From Agriotes lineatus (taxonomy: Eukaryota; Arthropoda; Insecta; Coleoptera; Elateridae), in contig OW679197.1 of the NCBI GenBank assembly GCA_940337035.1, positions 63,385,903 through 63,449,902 of the forward strand: 64,000 bases of DNA, given 5' to 3'. The position numbers and the translations under genes are program-made. The notes beneath the pieces are model-generated. The model was not told where the DNA came from and made no database searches. It saw only the letters and a program-made list of their open reading frames with translations. Positions 1 through 8,987 of this stretch are shown piece after piece; position 1 is the stretch's first letter, and each line of letters starts with the position of its first letter.

Positions 1-1031
1 AAGATTAGATGTCTACCTGGGTCAAAACCAAATACACATTCGGTCAAATACGTACAAGGCGAGCACATTAAAAAAAAATGTTGTAAATTTTTTCTTTAAC
101 TGGAGAATTATTAGTTTAATAAGAGCATATTTTGGACACAAAAGATACTATGTGAGCACCTTTAACAGAAAATGTTTTTGACATTTTTAAAAGTGTTTAG
201 TTTTAAAACTTTCACTTGCTAGAGAAGCTCCGCGAAAAGCTTTTTACCGATTTTGTTATAAAGAAAAATAGTTGATACTAAATTTAGAAGGTTTATAGAA
301 GAATGTAAAACAATAACTCCTGCTATGTCAATTTGATACCTATTTATTTTTTTTTAAAATCTAATGTACGTAACCTGAAGTGGCTTTGCTTGATAATGTC
401 GAAAAATAACACAAAGTGACACAAACTGAACATGGTTGTTGAATTTTATTATTTGGAATACTTATAATACGGTTTTCTGCATCTTAAATCTAATCTCCCT
501 ATTTTAGCAAATTCGAATTTCGAGCAACTCGTGGAGGATCAGTATTTTTCAAATCACTTTCACTATTTTCTATCCAACGTAACACTATTTGAAAATTAAT
601 TAATTTATTCATTGACTATAGCCTCTTTTATTTTTTTGGTGTCGAGGATCTTTCATACCTCGCGGGAAGTGCAATGAAGGTAATGAGGTGCACAAAAACT
701 ATCAACCATTATTTATAATAAAACTAAATATTATTTGCAGGAATTTACAGTGATATTTTCTGAAAATTCCGACAAACTACATTAGAATGGAGACTGCGTT
801 AGCTAAATATATTTGTATCTAACGTGTCGAAATGCTATTAATTGAAGGTATTGGCAGTGAGGAATTACTATCGATACTGATAAATAGAAAATCTTGCAGT
901 AGGCGACACAGTTTGTAATTTAAGCTTATACAAATCTAATTATAAATTGTCAACAACTAAAGTATTTGGTAGTTACCAGAGCATAAGTGATATTAGCAAG
1001 GGCGATACTAATAAGAAAAGTGGCCAAGGCG
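1..1031. other. Left flank, no gene recognised
   Basis: A+T-rich sequence without a convincing open reading frame, RNA gene or transposon end. It is the left flank of the errantivirus insertion. I see nothing I can name here. Confidence 0.5.
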
Positions 1032-1035
1032 AGCG
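1032..1035. repeat. Target site duplication, left copy (agcg)
   Basis: Four bases agcg directly outside the left LTR, repeated directly outside the right LTR at 8984-8987. Confidence 0.9.
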
Positions 1036-1288
1036 ATTGATGTTTGTTTAACGTCGATACAAGTTTTTAAAAATGTTCTTTATTGAAAAACTTAAATTAC
1101 CGACGGAGTCGTAACAATACAAGTTTTAATTATGACATGCAGCTACGAACTAAAACTAAATACAGAAGCTGCCTTGCAGGTAATCTCTGCATAGGAAATA
1201 CATCAGCACATGATAAGATAGTACAATGCGGCTCCGGCAAGGAGATAAACTTTATCTACTAGGAGTCGGCGTTTAATACTACATAACT
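1036..1288 (-). repeat. 3' LTR of the errantivirus
   Basis: 253 bp, matching 8732-8983 base for base except for one extra A in the run near 1151-1155. In sense orientation it starts AGTTATG and ends ATCAAT. An AATAAA polyadenylation signal lies on the minus strand at 1079-1084, so this copy should end the viral transcript. Confidence 0.95.
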
Positions 1289-1297
1289 CTTCCGCGC
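1289..1297 (-). other. Candidate polypurine tract
   Basis: The minus strand reads GCGCGGAAG directly before the 3' LTR. It is short and not purely purine, so I place it by position (between the env stop and the LTR) rather than by strong composition. Confidence 0.45.
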
Positions 1298-1332
1298 AAA
1301 GAATCTTAAATATAGGGAAACTATATTTAAGT

Positions 1333-3054
1333 TTAAGTTTTGCATTGTAGCAAAGATGAACTAATTACTTTATTTTCTAAACTTGAGTTTTCATTTTGTT
1401 TTTCAAAATAGGTTCTTAGTTTCGTTTTCAAAGAGTCACGTTTACAATATACATATACTATGCTACTTATAATACTAATACAGATTAAACATATTATAAT
1501 AAATGAGCCTAAATGTAAGCTCGGCATAATTGCGGTGTCACTTTGGAGTAGTTTTTCCTTTTGTTGAGTGAGTCTTAGTTGACTTTTGACTAATTCTTGC
1601 GTATTAACAGGTGTCAAATCAATTTTTGAAATATTGACTACTTGAGAATCAAAGATCTGTAATTTACTGATACTTGGTAAATTTAAATCTATTTCTTTAG
1701 TTGAAGAGGACTTCATAGCGAACAGTAGTTCGTCATGGTTTATTAGAACGGAGCAATCAGGCGTTAAATGTATTAATCTTGTTCCTATAATTTCCATTTT
1801 CTTTATTATCTGATTACATTGTGTATCTAGAACAATTTTAGTCGGTGAACTAATTAGCCACGTTGCTGTATCGATTTTCAGGGTTTTTACTGAGGTCAAC
1901 TCAAAGGTATATGGTTGACATGTTTGATTGTCAAGAAAAGACAGAAGTTGCGTTTCGCATAGCTTGGAATTCGGAATGCTGAAATGATTATCGTGAGCAC
2001 AAAAATAATAATTTAGTGACGTCTGTTGACAATGATTGATTTCAACAGGAATGCTGAAATTTGTGTTATACAGTAATGTGTTATAAGAAGGTATAATCAT
2101 ACGAAATTTATTATTTTCAATTTGAACAGGAAAGGGAATTAGCTTTATTAATTGGTATTCGAAGAAGGGTTTAACCAATGGGATTTCGAAAATGAATACA
2201 AAAATGTTATTCTTTTGGTAAACTTTTGTAGTTATAATGGATTCGTATAAGTGGATGTTTTCATGAGTTCCTTGATATGGAAGGGCTAAGCTCTTTATCT
2301 TATGGTCTTGAAGTTGATTTAAATGTTTAGTTATGTTGTTAAGTGATTGGATAAGTTCGTTATTATCTATAAGGGAAATGTGCAATTGTTGCCTTTGAGC
2401 AAAAGTTAGAGCTGTTTCTAGTTCTATCAAAAAATTAATAAACAATTGAAGCGATTGTATGGATTGATTGATTATCGAATAAGTTGACGTTTCAGCTATT
2501 ACTTGTTCTATTTTCACATTGTTGAGAAGAATTTTATTTAGATTATCATTTAATAGTTTTTGATTTTCAGAGAGGGTCTTTATTGATGATAAAGTGCTGT
2601 TTAAAATCTGTGCTTGTTCTAATAATGAATTTTTCTGGATTTCAGAATCGTGTGTTAATTTGGATATCATTTTTTCTGCGTTTAAATTGCCTGTGACAAA
2701 TTTTATCGCGGTACCTAGTCCATCTATTAATCCTCGTTTTTGCCTAGTTTGAGTTTCAGGAAATAATTGGTCTAATAATTGATCAGCTTTATTTAAATAT
2801 TGTTTAAGAATTAACAACTGATTATTATGGTTAATTAAGATATCTTTTAATTCTACAAAGCGTCTGTGTCCTAAGGGGTAATTTCTGTTTTCTAGAAGTG
2901 AAATTGATTTTAAGAGATTTTCTCTAAGAATTTGGTAGTCATTTAACATGGGTGTATAGTTAAGAATTTTAATCAAAGTCCATTCAGATTCTTTGAGTAG
3001 TGCTTTACCTTTTTGTAAGGGGTATAATCCAGGGTTGTCAGTTAAAGTCTTCAT
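1333..3054 (-). CDS. env: Errantivirus Env glycoprotein (baculovirus F-like)
   Basis: A 573-residue frame from the ATG at 3054, in the position of errantivirus env. It resembles the F-type fusion proteins shared with baculoviruses: a furin-type site RQKR at residues 104-107 is followed at once by a glycine- and hydrophobic-rich fusion-peptide-like segment (G-L-I-D-G-L-G). A long helical region follows, then a cysteine-containing ectodomain with several N-x-S/T sites, one membrane anchor at about 515-537 and a cytoplasmic tail of about 36 residues. From this ATG there is no signal peptide. A hydrophobic segment is encoded in the same frame just upstream (about 3075-3105), overlapping the pol 3' end, with no ATG. 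Env is therefore probably made from a spliced mRNA that starts upstream. The frame has no stop or frameshift. Function is inferred from family resemblance only. Confidence 0.9.
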   Translation of the reverse strand: MKTLTDNPGLYPLQKGKALLKESEWTLIKILNYTPMLNDYQILRENLLKSISLLENRNYPLGHRRFVELKDILINHNNQLLILKQYLNKADQLLDQLFPETQTRQKRGLIDGLGTAIKFVTGNLNAEKMISKLTHDSEIQKNSLLEQAQILNSTLSSIKTLSENQKLLNDNLNKILLNNVKIEQVIAETSTYSIINQSIQSLQLFINFLIELETALTFAQRQQLHISLIDNNELIQSLNNITKHLNQLQDHKIKSLALPYQGTHENIHLYESIITTKVYQKNNIFVFIFEIPLVKPFFEYQLIKLIPFPVQIENNKFRMIIPSYNTLLYNTNFSIPVEINHCQQTSLNYYFCAHDNHFSIPNSKLCETQLLSFLDNQTCQPYTFELTSVKTLKIDTATWLISSPTKIVLDTQCNQIIKKMEIIGTRLIHLTPDCSVLINHDELLFAMKSSSTKEIDLNLPSISKLQIFDSQVVNISKIDLTPVNTQELVKSQLRLTQQKEKLLQSDTAIMPSLHLGSFIIICLICISIISSIVYVYCKRDSLKTKLRTYFEKQNENSSLENKVISSSLLQCKT

Positions 3055-6000
3055 TGTTCTGTCGCTTGTGCACTCGTTCCAGGTGAGGAAGAGGAGGATG
3101 ACCGAAATTGTCCTGGAAATGGCATCAATTCATTTGCATGTCTTTTGAGGATGGCATTCGTGGGAATATTTCTTAGGTCATAAGTATCATATTCGTAAAC
3201 TTTGTCAATTATATAAGGTCCTGTAAATTTGGGTTCTTTTTTATTTCTATTGTTAGTTTTAATGTATACTTGGTCTCCTAATTTAAATGTTTTTGTTTTT
3301 CGGGGTTGATTAATTTTTTCGTTCCGTGTTTGTTTGGTGACTATTTGTTTATTCTGTATGTTGTCATATAAATGTTTCATTTTTTCTTTGTTATTATTTA
3401 CATAGTCTTCAATAAAAGTTTTTTCGTAATCTAAGTCAAAAGGATTTTGTCCGTCTGTGTGACCAAATAGTATTTCAAATGGGGTTAATTTTAAATTTGA
3501 ATGTATCGAATGGTTATAGGCCATGACACAATAAGGAATTTTTCTCTGCTCTGGCATTTCTCCTAAAAGCCTGTAATGTTCGATAAGCGTTGAATGAAAA
3601 CGTTCTATAAGGGAATTCGATTGGTGGTGGTGCGGTGTTGTAACGTGAAACTGAATTTTATGTAATTGTAAAAAATGCATAAATGGTTGGTTGTTAAATT
3701 CATTATCGGCAATTAAAACATTGGGGGCAGTATAAGTAGTAATGTAATAAAAGAGTCTATCGGTAACGTCGATCATGTTGCTAGATCGCAATTGATAGGC
3801 TTGGACAAATTTCGAGAAGGCGTCTATAAGTGTCAAATATTTTATTCCTTTGATCTGGAATATGTCCATATGTACGGTATGAAAAGGACGATTAAAAGTT
3901 GGGGTTAAATGTAACGGTTGCTTAATGGGGTTCCTATTATATTTTTGGGTACTACAATTTTGACAATTATTAATGAAATTCTTTATGTCTGTATTTATTC
4001 CTTTCCAGTAATATTTACGTTGTAAATGTTCTATAGTTTCTAAAATTCCTCTATGATTTGTTTTTCCATAATGATAATTTGCAATTTGTTGCTGTCGTTC
4101 GTCTAGATTTGTGATGTATCTGACTTGAGTCATACATCGGTGGAATTTAGGTGTATTTTCGTTTGTGATTGATTTTACATATTCTGAAAATTCTTGGTAT
4201 AAGGAGTCGTTAGGGAAATGACAATAATAATGGATTTTAGGTTCGCAGTGTTCTATTAGCAATTCGCTAAATTTTAATTGTTTATTATTGGGGTTTACAA
4301 AAACTGAATAATGTACATTACCATCGAATTTAGTGACTTGAATATTTCTGGGCAAATTAGCTTCGATAAATTCAATTTGTTTGCCAAAATGCTGAAGAGG
4401 TTTTTCACTGATATCGATCGCGTGGGTTGAGCTTTCTTGAGTGTGAACTGTGTCCACTAATGAATTTTCTCTATCGTTTATAGGCGTTGTGACAACAGGT
4501 ATTTCAAAAAGGTCGTCGATGTTAGGGGTTTCTGAACGGTTAGGTATCATACTACAATTTGGTTCTTCAAAAATAGGTGTATCGAGTCTACTGGGGTTAT
4601 CTATAATTCTGTCAATATCGTCTAGAATTTCTTCAGTGACTGATAAGGGGTGAATTTGGATTCGGGATAAGGCATCTGCCACTTTATTAGTTTTTCCAGG
4701 TACATATTTTACATCAAAATTAAATTCTTCTAGTCTCAAAGCCCATCTCGTTAATTTCGAGTTCGGTTCTTTGAGATTACGTAGCCAAACTAATGGTCTA
4801 TGATCTGTAAAAAGGGTAAACTTGGTGCCAAATAAGTAAGGTCTAAATTGTTTTGTTGCCCATACTATAGCTAATAATTCTCTCTCTATAGTACTATACT
4901 TTTGTTCTGTGTCATTGAGTGTTCGTGAAGCGTAACTTACTGGTTTTCCTTCTTGTGAGAGAACTGCTCCAAGTGCATATTTTGAGGCATCTGTGGTCAG
5001 TTCAAAAAGCTTCGTAAAGTCTGGGTATTTTAAAATCGGCTCGTTAGCTAAAAGATTTTTGCAATGTTCAAAGGAGTCTATAAAATCTTGTGTGTGAATA
5101 ATTTTGTTTTCCTTTTTTAAACAATGAGTTAGAAATTTAGTTATTTTCGCGAAATCTTTGATAAATTTTCTGTAGTAGCCAAAAAGTCCTAGGAATGATT
5201 TTATCTCAGTTCTGGTACTAGGTAAAGGGAAATTTTTTATTGCTTCGATTTTTAAAGGGTCTGGTTTAACTCCTTCAGGTGTTATAATGTGTCCTAAATA
5301 TTTTATTGATTTGTGGAGAAATTCTGATTTGTCTAATTGAATTTTGATATTTGTTTCTCTACACTTTTTAAATACGTTTTCTAGCCGGGTGATATGTTCT
5401 TGTAACGAATTTGAGAAAATGACTATGTCGTCTAGATAAACTAAACATTGGTTAGGGGTTAATCCTGTTAATGCAGTGTTTATTGCTCTTTGAAAACTGG
5501 CGGGGGAATTCTTTAAACCGAAAGGAAGGCGTTTAAATTGCCAATGGCCTTCTTCAGTAGAGAACGCTGTTTTTTCTCTATCTTTTTCTTCTAATTGAAT
5601 TTGGTGAAAACCGGAAGCTAAATCAAGGGTTGTGAAATAGTTAGCTCTGCCTAAATTGTCTAATACAGTCTCTATTCTCGGTAAAGGAAATTTGTCGTCA
5701 ATAGTTTGTTCATTAAGGCGTCTGTAATCGATGACGATGCGCCATTTTTGTTTTCCCGAGGCATCTAATTTTTTTGGAACGATCCAAATGGGGAAATTGT
5801 ACGGTGATTCACTTGGTTCTATTATGTCTTCTTTTATCATTTTGTCGATTTGTCTTTTAATTTCTTGACGGTGTATGTGGGGATACCGATATATTTTCGT
5901 GAAAATTGGTGTGTCGGTTTTTGTTCTAATATGGTGCTTAGGTAAATTCATTGACGATAAAGGAATATCAGGAGAGTAAAATATTTCTTTATATTTTAGA

Positions 6001-6848
6001 CAAAGATTTGTTAGTAACGTTCGTTCTTCATCATTTAAATGATCTAGTCTTAAATTTGATTTTAAATTTTGAAAAAGTATTTGTTTTAAATTGGTTATTG
6101 ATTCGTTATGATTATTGATTTGGATGTTGTCTTTAGCAGGGGTGTATTCTTCTAAAATAAGAGGTTGAGAAATAATTAGGGTTTGAGGTTTATCAGATGT
6201 ATTTATCAGGCTAGTTCGAAACCAATTATTTTTTAATGCTACAATAGCTGAAGGCATAGAAATATGTTCAGTAAAATGTATCTTTGGAGCTAGTTTATTG
6301 CAATCTTTTCCTACGGCAGGTAACACGACAATTTGTTCTGTACGGGGAGGTACTTCAATAATTTTTAGGCTAGTTTTAGACGGTTTAATTTTTGAAAAAT
6401 TACATTGATTGCGTTTTTGTTCCTCAATTTTTAATTTTTGCCGATTGTAGAAAAAGGGTATTGTTGTTTTATCGGTTTGGATGTGCATCCATTTATAGTC
6501 TATATTTGCTGGTAGGTTAGCTAATAAATCCGTTCCTATTAATCCTACGTATTCTGTGTGAAAATTAAACAGGTAACATAAATGTGTTCCTTCTTCAGAA
6601 AATAAATTTTGGATAGGCACATTTGCAACTAAATTGTGATGAGTAGTTCCATGAGAGGTGGTGATTTCGAAAGGGTGTTCAAATATTAATTCCGGGAAAT
6701 GTTTATATGCAAATTCAGGTGAAAGAATTGTGCGTGAACTTCCTGTGTCAATTAGTAACTTGTCATTTGTTTTTGGAATAACAATGTAGGGTAAATTCGA
6801 TTTTGGGTTGATTGAAAAAGATTCGACCGAGGCTTTTAGCGAAAATTT
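3051..6848 (-). CDS. pol: Errantivirus Pol: protease, reverse transcriptase, RNase H, integrase
   Basis: Read from the frameshift site this is a 1265-residue polyprotein, entered by -1 frameshift from gag. From memory of the family, protease cuts the polyproteins, RT and RNase H make the cDNA, and integrase inserts it. Counting from the slip codon: aspartic protease DTGSS at about 34-38; RT with the active-site YLDD at about 471-474; RNase H with TDAS at about 619-622; integrase HHCC zinc finger around 925-965 and catalytic D995, D1048 and E1082; then a C-terminal domain with GPY (F-T-G-P-Y). Only 33 residues separate the second D from the E, where 35 is usual. An in-frame GTG at 6620 lies after the protease motif and is not a plausible start. 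The stop overlaps the env ATG by four bases (ATGA). No damage is seen. Confidence 0.93.
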   Translation of the reverse strand, partial: KFSLKASVESFSINPKSNLPYIVIPKTNDKLLIDTGSSRTILSPEFAYKHFPELIFEHPFEITTSHGTTHHNLVANVPIQNLFSEEGTHLCYLFNFHTEYVGLIGTDLLANLPANIDYKWMHIQTDKTTIPFFYNRQKLKIEEQKRNQCNFSKIKPSKTSLKIIEVPPRTEQIVVLPAVGKDCNKLAPKIHFTEHISMPSAIVALKNNWFRTSLINTSDKPQTLIISQPLILEEYTPAKDNIQINNHNESITNLKQILFQNLKSNLRLDHLNDEERTLLTNLCLKYKEIFYSPDIPLSSMNLPKHHIRTKTDTPIFTKIYRYPHIHRQEIKRQIDKMIKEDIIEPSESPYNFPIWIVPKKLDASGKQKWRIVIDYRRLNEQTIDDKFPLPRIETVLDNLGRANYFTTLDLASGFHQIQLEEKDREKTAFSTEEGHWQFKRLPFGLKNSPASFQRAINTALTGLTPNQCLVYLDDIVIFSNSLQEHITRLENVFKKCRETNIKIQLDKSEFLHKSIKYLGHIITPEGVKPDPLKIEAIKNFPLPSTRTEIKSFLGLFGYYRKFIKDFAKITKFLTHCLKKENKIIHTQDFIDSFEHCKNLLANEPILKYPDFTKLFELTTDASKYALGAVLSQEGKPVSYASRTLNDTEQKYSTIERELLAIVWATKQFRPYLFGTKFTLFTDHRPLVWLRNLKEPNSKLTRWALRLEEFNFDVKYVPGKTNKVADALSRIQIHPLSVTEEILDDIDRIIDNPSRLDTPIFEEPNCSMIPNRSETPNIDDLFEIPVVTTPINDRENSLVDTVHTQESSTHAIDISEKPLQHFGKQIEFIEANLPRNIQVTKFDGNVHYSVFVNPNNKQLKFSELLIEHCEPKIHYYCHFPNDSLYQEFSEYVKSITNENTPKFHRCMTQVRYITNLDERQQQIANYHYGKTNHRGILETIEHLQRKYYWKGINTDIKNFINNCQNCSTQKYNRNPIKQPLHLTPTFNRPFHTVHMDIFQIKGIKYLTLIDAFSKFVQAYQLRSSNMIDVTDRLFYYITTYTAPNVLIADNEFNNQPFMHFLQLHKIQFHVTTPHHHQSNSLIERFHSTLIEHYRLLGEMPEQRKIPYCVMAYNHSIHSNLKLTPFEILFGHTDGQNPFDLDYEKTFIEDYVNNNKEKMKHLYDNIQNKQIVTKQTRNEKINQPRKTKTFKLGDQVYIKTNNRNKKEPKFTGPYIIDKVYEYDTYDLRNIPTNAILKRHANELMPFPGQFRSSSSSSPGTSAQATEQ
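3112..3116 (-). other. Candidate splice acceptor of env mRNA
   Basis: On the minus strand TTTCCAG ends at 3113. The env frame then continues without a stop through a hydrophobic segment into the env frame. Upstream in that frame there is a stop and no ATG. This fits a 3' splice site used for subgenomic env RNA; the donor is not identified. Confidence 0.5.
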
Positions 6849-8230
6849 ACGGCATTTTCGGGTTCCTCGTATTCTGAATTTGGTTCTGGTTCTTGGAAGA
6901 AGTCAGGGGTTTGGTCTAATTCTTCTTGATGTGATTCAGTATCTTGACTGTAATATTCATAATTTGTTTCAACGTTTTCAGTTTCTGCCTGAAAGTATCC
7001 GGTTTCGGAAAAATCAGTGTTAAATAATTCTTGGGCATGGAAATTTCGCGGTTGATTAGATTGTTGTATGTAATTAGTTGGTCGGAAGTTTGAATTGAAA
7101 TTTTGATTTAATGGTCGTGGTGGTTGTGTTCTTTTGAATTGTTGCGATGCAGGACGTTTTTGTATCGTACTTGTCTGCATGGGTTCTGGCTTAAATGTTG
7201 GTACGTAATTTCGTTTTGGGGCGAAAACATCTGTTGGAGGTTTTTGGAATTGTCTATTAGGAGTTTGACTTTGATTTCCGTAATTAAATGTAGGTGTAGT
7301 ATTTTGTTTAAACTGTGGTTGCCTTGAATTGGCAAAATGATTTTGTTGGTTATAGTTTGGATGTGTTAAAGTATGCGTTAACGGTTGCGTGTTGAATGGT
7401 TTTTGATAATTTTGGAAAGTAGGTGGTCTTTGCAATGAAAATTTTGGTTGCGAGAAATTATTTGGGGGGTTATTTTTGTTTAAACCTTGAAAATAACGAA
7501 TGTCTAATTCCTCTTTAACAATTGTAATTGCCTGTTCTAACGATTGAGGTGCTCTGCCTCTTGTAAAGCTACCGAGGGGTTCCAATAAACCACTTGTAAA
7601 TACTTTTAACGCTAAGTCCTTTGATGATGTTAGTTTATAATTTTTAATATCTTGGGCTTCGTTTCCCAGTGAAATTTTTGAGTTTAAAATTGCTAAAAGC
7701 GATCTGACTTTATTAAAGAAATCGATTGGTGATTCTCTAGTACTTTGTTTGAGTCTAGTCATGTCAATTTGTAAATTTAATTCAGACCTTTGATCTCCAA
7801 AATTGCTAATTAAAGTTGATTTTAAATCTGCCCATGAAATGAAAGTGTATCCTGTTACAATTTCTAACGCTGCACCTTTTAGGCGGTTTCTAGCAGCAGA
7901 TAACAATAGTTTATTTATATATGCGTTTGGATCTTGAGCTTGCCAAAATTGTACAATGATGTCTTCGACAGCGCGAATGTATTCACTTAGTTCGGATGGA
8001 TTTCCGGAAAATGTAGGTATTTCATTTAAGATACTCATATGAAATCCAGGTGGGTACGCATTAAATATTCGCGGTTGCGGTTGTTCCAGCTGTTCTACAG
8101 GCACTTGATTTTGTTCGTTTGCCATCGTTAAACGTGGAGGTCTTAAAATAACGCGATTTACTAAAGTTGATTGTTCAAATATGTTCACTTGTTCGGATTC
8201 ACTTTCTGACGAAGTGTCCGTATCAATCAT
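6836..8230 (-). CDS. gag: Errantivirus Gag polyprotein
   Basis: A 464-residue frame, the first gene after the leader. Gag forms the virus-like particle and binds the genomic RNA. The N-terminal 40 residues are acidic and serine-rich. The middle (about 60-270) contains the helical capsid-like part with the pattern F-S-G-N-P-S-E-L. The C-terminal third is rich in Q, N, P and F. There is no CCHC zinc knuckle, which is usual for errantivirus Gag. The start at 8230 is the first ATG after the leader and gives a family-typical length. The stop TAA is preceded directly by an A-AAT-TTT heptamer, so a fraction of ribosomes should pass into pol by -1 frameshifting. No internal stop or frameshift is seen. 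Confidence 0.9.
   Translation of the reverse strand: MIDTDTSSESESEQVNIFEQSTLVNRVILRPPRLTMANEQNQVPVEQLEQPQPRIFNAYPPGFHMSILNEIPTFSGNPSELSEYIRAVEDIIVQFWQAQDPNAYINKLLLSAARNRLKGAALEIVTGYTFISWADLKSTLISNFGDQRSELNLQIDMTRLKQSTRESPIDFFNKVRSLLAILNSKISLGNEAQDIKNYKLTSSKDLALKVFTSGLLEPLGSFTRGRAPQSLEQAITIVKEELDIRYFQGLNKNNPPNNFSQPKFSLQRPPTFQNYQKPFNTQPLTHTLTHPNYNQQNHFANSRQPQFKQNTTPTFNYGNQSQTPNRQFQKPPTDVFAPKRNYVPTFKPEPMQTSTIQKRPASQQFKRTQPPRPLNQNFNSNFRPTNYIQQSNQPRNFHAQELFNTDFSETGYFQAETENVETNYEYYSQDTESHQEELDQTPDFFQEPEPNSEYEEPENAVNFR
6842..6848 (-). promoter_or_regulatory. Putative -1 ribosomal frameshift site, gag to pol
   Basis: On the minus strand the bases AAATTTT lie in the gag frame as A-AAT-TTT, the X-XXY-YYZ form of a slippery heptamer. 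They stand one codon before the gag TAA (6836-6838). The pol frame is open across this point in the -1 frame, and the protease motif follows about 80 bases later. A stimulatory stem was not worked out. Confidence 0.75.
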
Positions 8231-8722
8231 TAATTATTTATTTTTACGTTAGTAGGGCCTTAAAATTAACCTAATCAGGGTACCTACGCATAAGTGCAAA
8301 GTCGATTGGCTGAATTATTAAGCACACCTAACGTGTACGCCAGTATCTCATCTCGTTTTGCACTTACCCAATCTTAGAACTAATTGCTTAAAGCTAATAA
8401 TGTTAGTAAATATTAAATTATTCAATAAAAGCAAATCGTTGCACTTTCACTTGCAATAATATGTAAAATTTTACGCTTACGCTTTCATAGCTGCGTTGTT
8501 TAAGGGGCGATCCCAATGATCAGGCATTCACAGTGAATGGGGGTGACTGGAATTGGTGGTGCCTCGACTTCGGACGATGCTTGTTCCTTCCGCTCGGCGG
8601 TACCAACTTCAGTTGCGGGGCTTCGGCATTTGATTGTTGAAATGCTTCGGACCAGCGGGGTTGAGTAGCAGGTTTCTTTTGGAAATTAAGATATTCGCTC
8701 TTAATTTGCCAAAAATCCACAA
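8231..8722 (-). other. Errantivirus 5' leader
   Basis: About 490 bp between the primer-binding site and the gag ATG. It should hold packaging signals and the splice donor for env mRNA. A 66-codon GTG-start frame here (8520-8720) matches no viral protein I know and is probably chance. Several GT dinucleotides near the gag start could be donors, but I cannot choose one. Confidence 0.6.
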
Positions 8723-8732
8723 GACTGCGCCA
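8723..8732 (-). other. Primer-binding site (tRNA-Ser type)
   Basis: Directly inside the 5' LTR the minus strand reads TGGCGCAGTC. This fits the complement of an insect tRNA-Ser 3' end, the primer reported for the 17.6/297 group; the primer assignment is from memory of that group. The first T is also the last base of the LTR. Confidence 0.65.
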
Positions 8733-8983
8733 TTGATGTTTGTTTAACGTCGATACAAGTTTTTAAAAATGTTCTTTATTGAAAAACTTAAATTACCGAC
8801 GGAGTCGTAACAATACAAGTTTTAATTATGACATGCAGCTACGAACTAAACTAAATACAGAAGCTGCCTTGCAGGTAATCTCTGCATAGGAAATACATCA
8901 GCACATGATAAGATAGTACAATGCGGCTCCGGCAAGGAGATAAACTTTATCTACTAGGAGTCGGCGTTTAATACTACATAACT
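8732..8983 (-). repeat. 5' LTR of the errantivirus (promoter copy)
   Basis: 252 bp. It differs from the left LTR by a single 1-base deletion. It should carry the promoter for the genomic RNA. The AATAAA equivalent is at 8775-8780 on the minus strand. Confidence 0.95.
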
Positions 8984-8987
8984 AGCG
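8984..8987. repeat. Target site duplication, right copy (agcg)
   Basis: Right-hand copy of the 4-bp duplication flanking the errantivirus. Confidence 0.9.

Larger units (their letters stand above)
1036..8983 (-). mobile_element. Endogenous errantivirus (Ty3/Gypsy with env), apparently intact
   Basis: Complete LTR retroelement on the minus strand, about 7.95 kb: 5' LTR (8732-8983), primer-binding site, gag, pol, env, 3' LTR (1036-1288). The LTRs differ by one A only. The host sequence agcg is duplicated on both sides (1032-1035 and 8984-8987), a 4-bp target duplication as expected for Ty3/Gypsy integrases. Gag, Pol and Env frames have no internal stop. LTR ends in sense orientation are AGT...AAT, as in errantiviruses. 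The near-identical LTRs and open frames suggest a recent insertion, possibly of a still mobile family. The env gene places it with insect endogenous retroviruses (gypsy, 17.6, 297, ZAM group). Whether it is infectious or mobile cannot be told from the sequence. Confidence 0.95.

Noticed and set aside
8520..8720. 66-codon frame in the errantivirus leader
   Set aside because: GTG start directly behind the primer-binding site, no similarity to a viral protein, and it lies in the untranslated leader.
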